Origin: Candidatus Pantoea persica
GTDB taxonomy: Bacteria; Pseudomonadota; Gammaproteobacteria; Enterobacterales; Enterobacteriaceae
NCBI RefSeq assembly: GCF_013753875.1
Contig: NZ_SMDS01000020.1
Coordinates: 62,001 to 126,000, forward strand
DNA length: 64,000 nt
Direction of reading: 5' to 3'
Both the position numbers and the translations under genes were made by a program. This document shows, one piece after another, positions 45,014-55,240 of the stretch. The notes below the pieces were generated by a model that was not told where the DNA came from, ran no database searches, and was given only the letters and a program-made list of their open reading frames with translations. Position 1 is the stretch's first letter, and every line of letters starts with the position of its first letter.

Positions 45014-45749
45014 TCAGCCCGGCGGATTGTCCTGCTGTACGTTCTCGTTGCCCAGCCCGCCGATAAACGGCAGGCGCAGGCGCAGCGGTGTGAAATCGAG
45101 CCCCATATTCAGCCCCAGCACGTTAAGCTCAAAGCCCTCTTCCGCCCCCAGCGTCACGCCAGCCACGCCGAGCACCGACACCTGTATGCCGCGGCCAGAC
45201 GGCGGCAGCCCAACGGGACGCCACAGCGGCCGGTAATCCTTGCCCAGCGCGTTGGCGGGCAAATCGAGCTTCAGCGCCGGCACCTCGCGGCCGATATGCG
45301 CCAGAAAGGTATTGCTGTTCGGCCCGAGCTAAGCATGATAGGTGTGCGACTAAGGATAGGATTGAATCGCCGCCTCGATGCGCGGGATCATCGCCTCGGC
45401 TGCCGCGCCGCGATGCTCTACCAACAGGCGAAGCCGGGCGCCGTACCAGTAGCCGTCCGGCAGATAGCAGTTGTAGCGCGTCTCGCCCACGCGCTTGAAG
45501 ATAATCCACGGGTGCACCGCTACCGCGCCTTTCCAGCCGTAGGTCGGCGCGGCGTAAACCTGCACGATCGCCAGATTCGCGTAACGTTCTGCATCGGGCA
45601 CCAGGCCCGATGAGTCGCGGCGCGCCAACCACCAGCCGCCCTGCGCGCCGGCGAGATCGCCGTGGCGCGTAGCCTGCGCCAGGCTGGCACCCAGCGACAG
45701 CTGGCATCACAAGTAAAATACAGAGACCCAAGGCTTTCAGTGACAGCAT
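45014..45749 (-). pseudogene. DUF3750 protein remnant with two TAG codons
   Basis: A signal peptide (MLSLKALGLCILLVMPAVAG) is followed by ARRDSSGLVPDAERYANLAI and VQVYAAPTYGWKGAVAVHPW in another frame, as in DUF3750 proteins. A short segment before LPDGYWYGARLRLLVEHRG is deleted. Two TAG codons lie at 45350-45352 and 45329-45331, around SHTYHA. The second stands where the family has tryptophan before PGPNSNTF (TGG to TAG). The C-terminal part ending NVQQDNPPG is otherwise whole. The family has no known activity. Confidence 0.7.
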
Positions 45750-45851
45750 GGTGCGATTCCCGGCGTAAACGGCAGAAAAAAAATCGCCAGCTTATCTCGT
45801 TTGATAAGCTGGCGAGAGTTTACTCAACGCGCTTCAGTGTAAGCGGAAAGG

Positions 45852-47432
45852 TTATTCCCACTCAATGGTCGCCGGCGGCTTGCTGCTGATATCGTAGACA
45901 ACGCGCGAGATGCCATTGACTTCGTTAATGATGCGGTTAGAGACGCGGCCGAGGACATCGTACGGCAGATGCACCCAGTGCGCGGTCATAAAGTCGATAG
46001 TTTCCACCGCACGCAGCGAGACCACCCAGTCATATTTACGGCCGTCGCCCATCACGCCCACCGAACGCACCGGCAGGAAGACGGTGAACGCCTGGCTCAC
46101 TTTGTTATAGAGATCCGCTTTACGCAGCTCTTCGATAAAGATCGCGTCGGCGCGACGCAGCAGGTCGCAATACTCTTTCTTCACTTCGCCCAGCACGCGC
46201 ACGCCGAGACCCGGACCCGGGAACGGATGGCGATAGAGCATGTCGTACGGCAGGCCCAGCTCGAGGCCGATCTTGCGCACTTCGTCTTTGAACAGCTCTT
46301 TCAGCGGCTCAACCAGACCCAGCGTCATCTCTTTCGGCAGGCCGCCCACGTTGTGGTGGGATTTGATGACGTGCGCTTTACCGGTGGCGGAGGCGGCGGA
46401 CTCGATGACGTCCGGATAGATGGTGCCCTGCGCCAGCCACTTCACGTCGGTCAGCCGGCTCGCCTCGTCGTCGAACACCTCAACGAAGACGCGACCGATG
46501 ATTTTACGTTTGGCTTCAGGATCGTTTTCGCCCGCAAGCGCATCAAGGAAGCGCGCTTCCGCCAGAACGTGCAAGATATTCAGGCCAAAGTGATCGCCGA
46601 ACATGTCCATCACCTGCTCAGTCTCGTTCAGGCGCAGCAGACCGTTGTCGACGAAGACGCAGGTCAGACGCTCGCCGATGGCGCGGTGCAGCAGCATGGC
46701 AGTGACGGAAGAATCGACGCCGCCGGAGAGGCCGAGGATCACCTTGTCGTTGCCCACCTGTTCGCGCAGACGCTCAACCGCGTCCTCGATGATTTTCGCC
46801 GTCGTCCACAGCGCTTCGCATTCGCAGATGTCGAGCACGAAACGCTCCAGCATGCGCAGGCCTTGACGGGTGTGCGTCACTTCCGGGTGGAACTGCACGC
46901 CGTAAAAACGCTTCTCTTCGTTGGCCATAATGGCGAACGGACAGGTTTCGGTGCTGGCGACGGTAACGAAATCGGACGGAATGGCGGTGACTTTATCGCC
47001 GTGGCTCATCCAGACGTCGAGCAGTGGCTTGCCTGCGGCGCTGATGGCGTCTTCAATATCGCGGATCAGCGCGCTCGGGTTGACGAGTTCCACCTGCGCA
47101 TAGCCGAACTCGCGCTCGTTGGAGCCTTCTACTTTGCCACCCAGCTGCATCGCCATAGTCTGCATACCGTAGCAAACGCCGAGCACCGGCACGCCGGCGT
47201 TAAAGACATATTCCGGCGCGCGCGGGCTGTTATGTTCGGTGGTGCTTTCCGGGCCGCCGGACAGGATGATGCCGTTCGGGTTGAACTGGCGGATCTGCTC
47301 TTCGGTGACATCCCATGCCCAGAGTTCGCAGTACACGCCCAGCTCACGTACGCGGCGCGCGACCAGTTGCGTGTATTGAGAACCAAAATCGAGAATCAGA
47401 ATGCGATGCTTATGAATATTTTCCGTCGTCAT
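45852..47432 (-). CDS. guaA: GuaA, GMP synthase (glutamine-hydrolysing)
   Basis: GuaA aminates XMP to GMP. The 526-residue product has the class I amidotransferase domain ([15 protein letters not shown] with Cys87, and FHPEVTHT) and the ATP pyrophosphatase loop [14 protein letters not shown], then the dimerisation domain ending PPATIEWE. It lies 71 bp downstream of guaB with a small stem between them, the usual guaBA operon. Intact. Confidence 0.97.
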   Translation of the reverse strand: MTTENIHKHRILILDFGSQYTQLVARRVRELGVYCELWAWDVTEEQIRQFNPNGIILSGGPESTTEHNSPRAPEYVFNAGVPVLGVCYGMQTMAMQLGGKVEGSNEREFGYAQVELVNPSALIRDIEDAISAAGKPLLDVWMSHGDKVTAIPSDFVTVASTETCPFAIMANEEKRFYGVQFHPEVTHTRQGLRMLERFVLDICECEALWTTAKIIEDAVERLREQVGNDKVILGLSGGVDSSVTAMLLHRAIGERLTCVFVDNGLLRLNETEQVMDMFGDHFGLNILHVLAEARFLDALAGENDPEAKRKIIGRVFVEVFDDEASRLTDVKWLAQGTIYPDVIESAASATGKAHVIKSHHNVGGLPKEMTLGLVEPLKELFKDEVRKIGLELGLPYDMLYRHPFPGPGLGVRVLGEVKKEYCDLLRRADAIFIEELRKADLYNKVSQAFTVFLPVRSVGVMGDGRKYDWVVSLRAVETIDFMTAHWVHLPYDVLGRVSNRIINEVNGISRVVYDISSKPPATIEWE

Positions 47433-47468
47433 TGAGGCGTTTCCTGAACGGTGACTTGATAATAAAAG

Positions 47469-47488
47469 CGCCCGGCTTGAGCCGGGCG
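47469..47488 (-). terminator. Intercistronic hairpin between guaB and guaA
   Basis: Eight-base-pair stem cgcccggc / gccgggcg with loop ttga, followed on the minus strand by CTTTTATT. It may end part of the guaB transcripts or protect their 3' ends. Confidence 0.55.
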
Positions 47489-47503
47489 GTAAATCTTACG
47501 GGC

Positions 47504-48970
47504 TTAAGAGCCCATGCGGTAGTTCGGCGACTCTTTGGTAATGGTCACGTCGTGCACGTGGCTTTCGTTGATGCCGGCGCCGCTGATGCGGACAAACTCC
47601 GCCTTGGTGCGCAGATCGTCGATTGTCGGGCAGCCGGTCAGGCCCATGCAGGAGCGCAGGCCGCCCATTTGCTGATGCACGATCTCTTTCAGACGGCCTT
47701 TATAGGCGACGCGGCCTTCGATGCCTTCCGGCACCAGCTTGCCGGCGGCGTTATCGGTCTGGAAATAGCGGTCAGAGGAACCTTTGGACATCGCGCCCAG
47801 CGAGCCCATGCCGCGATAGGATTTGAACGAGCGGCCCTGATAGAGTTCGATTTCGCCCGGTGACTCTTCCGTACCAGCCAGCATTGAGCCGACCATCACG
47901 GCGGCGGCGCCAGCGGCGATCGCCTTGGCGATATCGCCGGAGAAGCGGATGCCGCCGTCGGCGATAACCGGAATGCCGGTGCCTTCCAGCGCGTCAACCG
48001 CGTCGGAGACGGCGGTTATCTGCGGCACGCCCACCCCGGTGACGATACGGGTGGTGCAGATTGAGCCAGGGCCGATGCCCACTTTCACCGCGCTCACGCC
48101 CGCTTTCGCCAGAGCCAGCGCGCCGGCACCGGTGGCGATGTTGCCGCCGATAATGTCCAGGTCGGGATATTTATCGCGCGTTTCGCGAATGCGCTGCAGC
48201 ACGCCTTCTGAATGGCCGTGTGACGAGTCGATCAGCAGCACGTCGACGCCTGCAGCGACCAGCGCGTCAACGCGCTCTTCGTTGCCCGCGCCCGCGCTAA
48301 CGGCGGCGCCTACGTGCAGACGACCCTGCGCATCTTTACAGGCGTTCGGCTTACGCTCCGCTTTCTGGAAGTCTTTGACGGTGATCATGCCGAGCAGGTG
48401 GAAGCTGTCGTCCACCACCAGCGCTTTTTCAACGCGCTTTTCATGCATTTTCTGCAGCACGACGTCGCGCGCTTCACCCTCTTTCACCGTAACCAGGCAC
48501 TCTTTCGGCGTCATCACTGCAGTGACCGGCTGCGTCAGGTCAGTGACGAAGCGCACGTCGCGGCCGGTTATGATGCCGACCAGCTCGTTGCTTTCGTTGA
48601 CCACCGGGTAGCCAGCGAAGCCATTGCGCTCGGTCAGCGCTTTCACTTCCGCCAGCGTGGTGGTAGGCAAAACGGTTTGCGGTTCGGTTACCACGCCGCT
48701 TTCATGTTTCTTCACCTTGCGAACTTCTTCCGCCTGGCGCTCAATCGACATATTTTTATGGATAAAGCCCAGACCGCCTTCCTGCGCCAGCGCAATCGCC
48801 AAGCCTGCTTCGGTCACAGTATCCATCGCGGCGGAAAGCACAGGAATATTGAGACGAATGTTTTTCGTCAGCTGGGTGCTGAGATCGGCCGTGTTAGGCA
48901 GAACAGTGGAGTGAGCAGGAACGAGCAGAACGTCGTCGAAAGTGAGTGCTTCTTTAGCAATTCTTAGCAT
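47504..48970 (-). CDS. guaB: GuaB, IMP dehydrogenase
   Basis: GuaB oxidises IMP to XMP, the committed step to guanine nucleotides. The 488-residue protein has the catalytic loop [20 protein letters not shown], two CBS domains inserted in the barrel (about 95-205) and the flap region [20 protein letters not shown]. Length and start agree with E. coli. Its leader, 16 bases upstream of the ATG, contains an 8-bp tandem repeat that could affect translation or transcription. First gene of guaBA, divergent from xseA. Intact. Confidence 0.97.
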   Translation of the reverse strand: MLRIAKEALTFDDVLLVPAHSTVLPNTADLSTQLTKNIRLNIPVLSAAMDTVTEAGLAIALAQEGGLGFIHKNMSIERQAEEVRKVKKHESGVVTEPQTVLPTTTLAEVKALTERNGFAGYPVVNESNELVGIITGRDVRFVTDLTQPVTAVMTPKECLVTVKEGEARDVVLQKMHEKRVEKALVVDDSFHLLGMITVKDFQKAERKPNACKDAQGRLHVGAAVSAGAGNEERVDALVAAGVDVLLIDSSHGHSEGVLQRIRETRDKYPDLDIIGGNIATGAGALALAKAGVSAVKVGIGPGSICTTRIVTGVGVPQITAVSDAVDALEGTGIPVIADGGIRFSGDIAKAIAAGAAAVMVGSMLAGTEESPGEIELYQGRSFKSYRGMGSLGAMSKGSSDRYFQTDNAAGKLVPEGIEGRVAYKGRLKEIVHQQMGGLRSCMGLTGCPTIDDLRTKAEFVRISGAGINESHVHDVTITKESPNYRMGS

Positions 48971-48986
48971 GGCAATATCTCAACCT

Positions 48987-49018
48987 GGGGTGATGGGGTG
49001 ATGGGGTGATGGGGTGAA
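48987..49018. repeat. 8-bp tandem repeat in the guaB leader
   Basis: Unit ggggtgat three times (48987-49010) and a fourth copy with one changed base (49011-49018). It is between the guaB promoter region and its start codon. Copy-number change would alter leader length without touching the protein. Confidence 0.92.
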
Positions 49019-49163
49019 TGAGAACAGATAAAATATTGCCGCAGGATTATACAGGCCGAAATTGTTTTCCTCCAGCATTATTTTAGAAAAAGTCTTGATC
49101 CTCGCTATCGGCCATGTAGTATTGGTCAATTAACCCTCTGATTTACTATTTGATCTCCATCAC

Positions 49164-50537
49164 ATGTCGCTACCGACGACCGCCAATATTTTTACTATCA
49201 GCCGCCTGAATACCGTGGTGCGCCAGCTGCTCGAACAAGAGATGGGATCGGTGTGGCTGAGCGCGGAGATCTCCAATTTTTCCCAGCCCGCGTCGGGTCA
49301 CTGGTACTTCACCCTGAAAGATGACGGTGCCCAGGTGCGCTGCGCCATGTTCCGCAACAGCAACCGGCGCGTCACTTTCCGTCCCCAGCACGGCCAGCGG
49401 ATTCTTGTGCGCGCCACCATCACGCTCTATGAGCCGCGCGGCGACTATCAGCTAATTATCGAAAGCATGCATCCGGCGGGCGAAGGCGCGCTGCAGCAAC
49501 AGTTCGAGATGTTAAAGGCGAAGCTGGCGAGCGAGGGGCTGTTTGATCAGCAGCACAAGCAGCCGCTGCCCGCGCCGGCGAAACAGGTCGGGGTGATTAC
49601 CTCAGCCACCAGCGCAGCGCTGCATGACGTACTGCGCGTGCTGCATCGTCGCGACCCCTTGCTGCCGGTGATTATCTACCCCACGCCGGTGCAAGGCGCG
49701 GAGGCACCGGCCGCCATCGTGCGCGCGATTGAGCTGGCTAACCAGCGCGCGGAGTGCGACGTGCTGATTGTCGGGCGCGGCGGCGGCTCGCTGGAGGATC
49801 TGTGGAGCTTTAACGAAGAGCGCGTCGCGCGCGCCATCTTCGCCAGCCGCATTCCTGTCGTCAGCGCCGTCGGCCATGAAACCGACGTCACTATTGCCGA
49901 TTTCGTCGCCGACCTGCGCGCGCCAACGCCCTCCGCCGCCGCTGAAATAGTGAGCAAGAATCAGACAGAACTGCTGCGACAGTTGCTCTCACAGCAACAA
50001 CTGCTGGAAATGGCGATGGATTACTATCTGGCGCAGCAACAACGCCGCTTTGCGCGCCTCGCTCATCGCCTGCAGCAGCAGCATCCGCAGCTGCGCCTGG
50101 TGCGGCAGCAGACCGTGCTGTTCCGCCTGCAACAGCGCCTGAACGAGGCGATGGAAAACCGGCTGCGTCAGACGACGCGCCAGCAGGATCGCCTCGCGCA
50201 GCGTCTCGCCGCCAATCAGCCGCAGTCGCGCCTGTATCAGGCGCAGCGCCAGCTGGAACAGATGCGCTACCGCCTGCAGCAGAGCCTAGAAAAACAGCTG
50301 AACCGTGAACGGCAACATTTCGCCACGATCGCCGCGCAGCTGGAGGGCGTCAGCCCGCTGGCAACGCTGGCGCGCGGCTTCAGCGTCACCACCGATCAAA
50401 CCGGTCAGGTGGTGAAGAAAACTGCCCAGCTGCAGGCGGGCGATCTCCTGCGCACCCGCCTCGATGACGGCTGGGTGGAAAGCCGGGTCACCAGCCTGCA
50501 ACCAGAAAAAAAACGACGCCGCAAACCCGCTACCTGA
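49164..50537 (+). CDS. xseA: XseA, exodeoxyribonuclease VII large subunit
   Basis: XseA is the catalytic subunit of the single-strand exonuclease VII. The 457 residues comprise an N-terminal OB fold ([20 protein letters not shown]), the nuclease domain ([59 protein letters not shown]) and a glutamine/arginine-rich coiled coil before the C-terminal segment. Divergent from guaB as in E. coli. Intact. Confidence 0.95.
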   Translation: MSLPTTANIFTISRLNTVVRQLLEQEMGSVWLSAEISNFSQPASGHWYFTLKDDGAQVRCAMFRNSNRRVTFRPQHGQRILVRATITLYEPRGDYQLIIESMHPAGEGALQQQFEMLKAKLASEGLFDQQHKQPLPAPAKQVGVITSATSAALHDVLRVLHRRDPLLPVIIYPTPVQGAEAPAAIVRAIELANQRAECDVLIVGRGGGSLEDLWSFNEERVARAIFASRIPVVSAVGHETDVTIADFVADLRAPTPSAAAEIVSKNQTELLRQLLSQQQLLEMAMDYYLAQQQRRFARLAHRLQQQHPQLRLVRQQTVLFRLQQRLNEAMENRLRQTTRQQDRLAQRLAANQPQSRLYQAQRQLEQMRYRLQQSLEKQLNRERQHFATIAAQLEGVSPLATLARGFSVTTDQTGQVVKKTAQLQAGDLLRTRLDDGWVESRVTSLQPEKKRRRKPAT

Positions 50538-50567
50538 TTACACATTACTTGTGCCAAGAAGTCGGGT

Positions 50568-51514
50568 ATGTCTTACAGCGTTATTCCTCCCTACATGTTG
50601 CGCAACATCGTGACTCACGGTTCCGGCCATCAGCAGGACTATGCGCGCCGCACGCTGATGCACGTGCAGCACCTGATGGCGGAGAACTGGCAGAAGCCGG
50701 TTGCGCCGCGTAACGCCGTGGGCGGCCATGTCGAACATGAAATTTACGACGCCAAAAACACCCAGAACCTGCAGGGCGACCTGCTACCTACGATTTTTTC
50801 TGGCAAACCTATCAGCGCAACTCGCTCGACAACCAAGGGCTGAAGCTGCTCGGCACCGTTCACTACGGCAAGGAGTATCAGAACGCCTTCTGGAACGGTT
50901 AGCAGATGGTGTTTGGCGATGGCGACGGCGAAATCTTTAATCGCTTTACCATTGCCATCGACGTGGTAGCGCACGAGCTGGCGCACGGCGTCACCGAAAA
51001 TGAAGTGGGCCTGCTCTACTTTGAGCAGGCGGGCGCACTGAATGAATCGCTTTCCGACGTCTTCGGCTCGCTGGTGAAGCAGTTCCACCTGAAGCAGACC
51101 GTCGACCGCGCCGACTGGATTATTGGCGAAGGGCTGCTGGCGAGCGGCATTAACGGACGCGGCCTGCGATCCATGTCCGAGCCGGGCACCGCCTATGACG
51201 ATCCGATGCTGGGCAAGGATCCCCAGCCTGCGCATATGGACCACTATGTTAAAACGCGCGAGAACAATGGCGGTGTGTACCTGAACTCCGGCATTCCTAA
51301 CCGCGCCTTCTACCTTGCGGCCAAAGCGCTGGGCGGCTACGCCTGGGAGCTGGCGGGCCAGGCCTGGCACGATACGCTCTGCGATAAATCGCTGCCGCAG
51401 GATGCCGATTTCAGCACCTTCGCCCGACTGGCGATCCAGCATGGCGAACAGCGGTTTAACCGCTCCGTGGCGCAGTCGATCGAGCAGGCATGGCTGGAGG
51501 TTGGCGTGCTATGA
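50568..51514 (+). pseudogene. Protealysin-like M4 metalloprotease, broken
   Basis: The start (MSYSVIPPYMLRNIVTHGSG) and body match thermolysin-family protealysins of enterobacteria. A frame shift lies near 50785, between NTQNLQGD and the out-of-frame YDFFWQTYQRNSLDNQGL. A TAG at 50900-50902 (AFWNG stop QMVFGDGDGEIF, from CAG) follows. From there the catalytic domain is a single open frame with VVAHELAHGVTE, the helix ALNESLSDVFGS and GIPNRAFYLAAKALGG. Its TGA overlaps the ATG of the inhibitor gene. Such proteases take part in host interaction in related bacteria. Confidence 0.85.
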
Positions 51515-51863
51515 GCTCCTTGCCCGAACTGGCCGACGACGCGGTCATTGAAGTCGAACACGAAGGCGGGCTGGCCTTTGATTCCCGGTCTGCGCGGCGC
51601 TCGGCGCTTTGCGCTGGGCCCAGCTGCCGCAGCCACAGAAGCAGCGCGTCTGCCAGGTAATGGAACAGGCGCTGCCGCTGGGCGAGCCGGAGGATAAAGC
51701 GCCGGAGATCGGGCGTAGCGATCATCGCTACTTCCGCATTCAAATCAGCTACGCCATGCACCGCGAAGTTGGCACCATCGTCCTGCTGATTCCGGAGCCG
51801 GAGCAGGTCGCGCCACCGGAGCTGGAGGCGCTGTGGCGCGACGGCGACAAGCCGGCGCATTAA
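51511..51863 (+). pseudogene. Emfourin-like protealysin inhibitor, frameshifted
   Basis: The gene follows the protease with a 4-base ATGA overlap, the arrangement of protealysin/emfourin operons. The N-terminus (ELADDAVIEVEHEGGLAF) and the C-terminal part (RYFRIQISYAMHREVGTIVL) are good matches to my knowledge of emfourin. One extra base after GGLAF and another after RRFALG put IPGLRGARRFALG and QLPQPQKQRVCQ in different frames. With the protease dead, nothing would maintain the inhibitor. Confidence 0.75.
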
Positions 51864-51865
51864 AA

Positions 51866-51891
51866 AAGGCCGCCACCTGAGTAGCGGCCTT
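51866..51891. terminator. Hairpin after the emfourin remnant
   Basis: Stem aaggccgc / gcggcctt (51866-51873 with 51884-51891) next to an A-run on the left. It fits a terminator for transcripts arriving from either side. Confidence 0.6.
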
Positions 51892-51913
51892 AAGAAGGCG
51901 CCTGAAACCTGTC

Positions 51914-51946
51914 CAGCCAACAGCCAACAGCCAACAGCCAACAGCC
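51914..51946. repeat. 7-bp tandem repeat in the 3' region of hok
   Basis: Unit cagccaa four times (51914-51941) and five further bases. It lies 36 bp downstream of the hok stop, in the part that would form the 3' end of hok mRNA. Confidence 0.92.
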
Positions 51947-51981
51947 GGCAAAGGCGGGAGTCACCTCCTGCCTTGCGGTTG

Positions 51982-52140
51982 CTACTTACCAGATTCGTAA
52001 GCCATCAAAGTAGCCAACTCGCGCTGGTTGTCCCGGTAGCGGATTTCGCACAGCGATTTCCGCGTCAGCCAGGTAAAGATTAAAAGTGTGAGACACACCA
52101 GTAATACGCAACAAACCAGCGTTAGCTGCGGCAGTTTCAT
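51982..52140 (-). CDS. hok: Hok-family type I toxin
   Basis: The 52-residue peptide has the Hok plan: [20 protein letters not shown], a membrane segment ending [20 protein letters not shown], then a periplasmic tail ending MAYESGK. It differs from the plasmid R1 Hok peptide at only about ten positions, by my recollection. AAGGAGGAG lies just before the ATG. Hok toxins depolarise the inner membrane and kill the cell unless an antisense RNA blocks translation of a leader frame. Here the leader frame in register (CTG-TCC-GAA-CAA) has no ATG; its first codon stands where R1 mok has ATG. Ends in TAG. Confidence 0.92.
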   Translation of the reverse strand: MKLPQLTLVCCVLLVCLTLLIFTWLTRKSLCEIRYRDNQRELATLMAYESGK

Positions 52141-52188
52141 GGTTACTCCTCCTTGTGCAGAGCGCGGTAAGAGGCTAGCCTGCTGTTG

Positions 52189-52250
52189 TTCGGACAGTGG
52201 GGCTGACTCGTGAGTTAATGAAAATTAACTACGGGGCTTTATCTTTTCTG
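52189..52250 (+). ncRNA. sok: Sok-type antisense RNA
   Basis: The plus strand opposite the hok leader matches the R1 Sok RNA region as I remember it: gagttaatgaaaattaac, then tacggggctttatcttttct, including the inverted repeat gttaat/attaac. A promoter fits: TTGTGC (52153-52158), 17 bases, TAGCCT (52176-52181), with start near 52189. R1 has TATCCT at the -10. The RNA would pair with the start region of the mok-like leader. Ends are estimated. Confidence 0.75.
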
Positions 52251-52303
52251 CCTCACAACCAGCATGCCGATTGCTTAAGGCAGAAACCTCAAGCGCCGCC
52301 GCG

Positions 52304-52331
52304 ATTATACCCTCTTCCCTTTCCTGCCCAA
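52304..52331 (-). promoter_or_regulatory. hok mRNA promoter
   Basis: On the minus strand TATAAT (52309-52304) stands six bases before ggcgcttgagg (52297-52287), the same 5' end as R1 hok mRNA, where the tac element begins. TTGGGC at 52331-52326 is a possible -35, 16 bases away. Confidence 0.7.
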
Positions 52332-52414
52332 CCGGCGCGCCGCGACTTAGCGATCGGTTTCTCGCGCGCGGGTGCAACCGCCGTCACGCTTACACTTTCC
52401 TGTGCGCCAAATAA

Positions 52415-52442
52415 AAAACCCCGCGCCGGAGCGCAGGGTTTT
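52415..52442 (-). terminator. Terminator of the glucose dehydrogenase gene
   Basis: Stem aaaaccc-gcgc / gcgc-gggtttt with one mismatch and loop cgga. The minus strand continues with a T run. It lies just after the gcd stop codon and upstream of the hok promoter. Confidence 0.75.
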
Positions 52443-52460
52443 GCGGGTCACGCCTGGCCG

Positions 52461-54871
52461 TTACGGCAGCGCGTAGGCAATCACATAGTGCCGCGATCCG
52501 GCGACTGACGCGCGCCGCCTGCGGAGATCAGGATGTACTGCTTGCCGGTTTTTGGTGAAACGTAGCTAATCGGGCCGCCCTAGCTGCCCAACGGCAGGTG
52601 TGCTTTCCACACCTCTTTACCGGTTGAGCTGTCGAAGGCGCGCAGGTCGTAGTCCTGCGTACCGGCGATAAACACCAGGCCACCCTGCGTCGCCAGGGTA
52701 CTGCCCAGTGTCGGGATGACGATCGGCATCTGCGCATGCATTTTTGATGTCGAACGGACCGGTATCCTGCACCGTGCCTACCGGCACCTGCCAGACGATC
52801 TTACGCGTATTCATATCGATCGTCGACAGTGTGCCGAACGGCGGCGCCTGGCAAGGAATGCCCAGTGGCGACATAAAGCGGTTTTTGTTAACCGCGCATG
52901 GTGTGCCTTTCAGCGGCACTGAGCCCATACCAGTGTTGATCGCTTCGCCGCCGTTGCTGCCGTGCGCGATTTTGTCTGTATCAGCCGGGATCATCTGCAC
53001 CCACAGGCCCAGACGCATATCGTTGACGAACATGTACTGGTTGTTCGGTTCGAATGACATGCTGCCCCTGTTCATGCCGCCGAGCGAACCCGGGAAGCTA
53101 AGCGACTTGTCGGTATCCGGCACCGTGAACAGGCCGTTGTAGCGCATCGATTTAAAGGCGATGCGGCACGCCAGCTGATCGAACGGTATGGCACCCCACA
53201 TGTCAGACTCGGTCAGCGTCTGGCTGCCGATCTACGGCATCTCGGTGGAGTGCAGCTGGGTTTTGGTGTACTACTCGTTCGGGATATGGCCCTGCGGCAT
53301 CGGCAGCTCTTCGACTTTCGTCAGCGGCTTGCCGGTTTCGCTGTCCAGCACGAAGATCATGCCGGTTTTGCCACTGATGACCACTGCAGGCCTGGTGGTG
53401 CCGTCCTTCATCGGGAAGTCAACCAGGCTCGGCTACATCGGCAGGTCGAAGTCCCAGAGGTCATTATGCACGGTCTGGTAGACCCACTTCTCTTTGCCGG
53501 TAGTCGCATCCAGCACCAGCACCAACGCGCCATATTTGTGATCCAGTGCAGTACGGTTGGCGCCCCACAGGTCCACAGACAAGCTGCCCATCGGGATAAA
53601 CACGGTGTTCATCGCCGGATCGTAGGACATCGGCGCCCAGGAGTTTGGGGTGCTGCGCTTGTAATCCTAGCCCGGCATCAGCACGGCGTTTGGATCAACA
53701 TTGCCCGAGTCAAACACTCAGCGCTGCTTACCGGTAATCACGTCGAAGCCGCGCAGTACGCCGCCAGGCATATCGGTCTGCACGTTATCCGCTACGCGAC
53801 CGCCAACCACGGCCGTGGTGCCCGCCAGTGTCGGCGCTGAGGTCAGCTGATATTTCGGATCCTGCGCTTCGCCCAGGCCCTCTTTCAGATTCACCACGCC
53901 ATTGTTGCCGAAGTCGGCGCAGAACTCGCCGTTGTCGGCGTTGATGGCGATCGGACGCGCGTCAATAATGGTGTTCGTCAGGATACGGCGTTGGCAGGTG
54001 TCGCCTGCCGCCAGCGTGACGGCCGGCACCGGCGTAGAGCCAGGCTTGCTCGGCTGCGTCAGCGGCTTAGTGGCATTGAAATAGGCCAGACTTCTGCCTG
54101 CGCATTGATTTCGCGCTTCCAGATCTGTTTGCCGCTGTTGGCCTCAACCGCAATCACGTTGTTGTGCGGCGTACAGAGGTAAAGCGTGTTGCCTATCTGC
54201 AGCGGTGTCTGCTGATCTTCCGCGCCGTTGCCGGTCGGGCTGATCGCCGTTTCGCCGGTGTGGAAGGTCTAGGCAACTTTAAGATCTTTCACTTTATCGC
54301 GCGTGATCTGGTCGATAGCGGCAAAGCGGTCGCCGCCCGGCGTGCGGCCGTAGTTATTCCAGTCCTGCTGCGGCTTGCTCTTATCAACCGAGATTAGCGG
54401 CAGCCCTTTGCCGATGAAGGCCACGGTCGGATGCGGCTGGAACATATGCACCAGCGTTCCCACCATCCCGACGGCAATAATCGCCGAGAGCGCGTAGGAA
54501 ACTTTCGCCAGCGAGGATTTGCCTCCGCGCTTGCGCAGGCCAGGTCAGGAAGGCCAGCAGCATCAGGCCAGCCGGCATCATCAGACGCGAAACCAGCGGC
54601 CAGAATGTCCAGCCCGCATCAGCCAGCGCCCAAATCAGCGTGCCGACAAAGACTAGAATAAACAGCACGACGGCAGAGGATTTCCGGCGGAAGAACCGGA
54701 TCGCCGACAGCAGCATGAAAATGCCTGCAATCAGAAAATACCAGCTGCCGCCAAGCGAAACCAGCTTGCCGCCGCCGATAGCGAAGAAGAGGCCAACCGC
54801 CAGCAGCCCCGGCCCCAGCAGTAAAACCAGATACCCAATCCTTTGCTGGATCGGGAAGATGTTTCAGCCAT
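52461..54871 (-). pseudogene. gcd: gcd-like PQQ-dependent glucose dehydrogenase, heavily stopped
   Basis: This would be a membrane-bound quinoprotein that oxidises sugars in the periplasm and feeds ubiquinone. Start ATG 54871; five N-terminal membrane helices are broken by frame shifts (AIRFFRRKSSAVVLFILVFV is clear). The propeller domain follows (NWNNYGRTPGG-like DWNNYGRTPGGDRFAAIDQI, LWDFDLPM, MWGAIPFDQLACRIAF). Six TAG codons are at about 54270, 53666, 53431, 53268, 53231 and 52581, with a TGA at about 53718. Several replace Gln or Trp that homologues conserve (DLPM stop PSLVDFP; KVA stop TFHTGE). A one-base deletion near the end puts GDYVIAYALP out of frame. Confidence 0.88.
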
Positions 54872-55240
54872 AACACAAACTCTCCTGAAAAAAAACAGAA
54901 CCTTCACGTCTGGACAGGCGCCGGCCGCTATGGCACTTTTCACGCCGGACATAGCTCTATTTTACGTCGTAATGGTACGGACCCATGTTCGGGTTGCAGG
55001 CATTGGGAGCGAGGAAGCAATAAGAATGTTCTGCCCTCGACGCAACACGGGGCATTATTGTACCACCTGGTACAGGACAAGGTGAACATCTATAATGGGA
55101 ACTAAACGTGGCAATCGCATTTTTGCTACAAACGCAGAGGTAAGTGTTTCAATTTGCACGGTTCGCTGCGCGAACTTTGCGCTGTGCGCAGAGGTAAGCA
55201 AATGTATGGCGCAAAAAGGGACCTTGCGGTCCCTTTTTGC
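54872..55240. other. Intergenic region between gcd remnant and der, with der terminator
   Basis: About 370 bases without a gene. A strong terminator for der lies at 55211-55240 (gcaaaaagggacc / ggtccctttttgc, T-run on the minus strand). The 11-mer gcagaggtaag occurs twice (about 55133 and 55188). In E. coli yfgJ lies in this neighbourhood; I find no remains of it. Confidence 0.6.

Noticed and set aside
45969-47435. Open frame of 488 codons on the plus strand
   Set aside because: It lies exactly antisense to guaA and codes for a His/Gln/Arg-rich sequence of the kind produced opposite GC-rich genes.
55130-55200. Direct repeat gcagaggtaag as an attachment or mobile-element site
   Set aside because: Only 11 bp, two copies 55 bp apart, no integrase or tRNA nearby.
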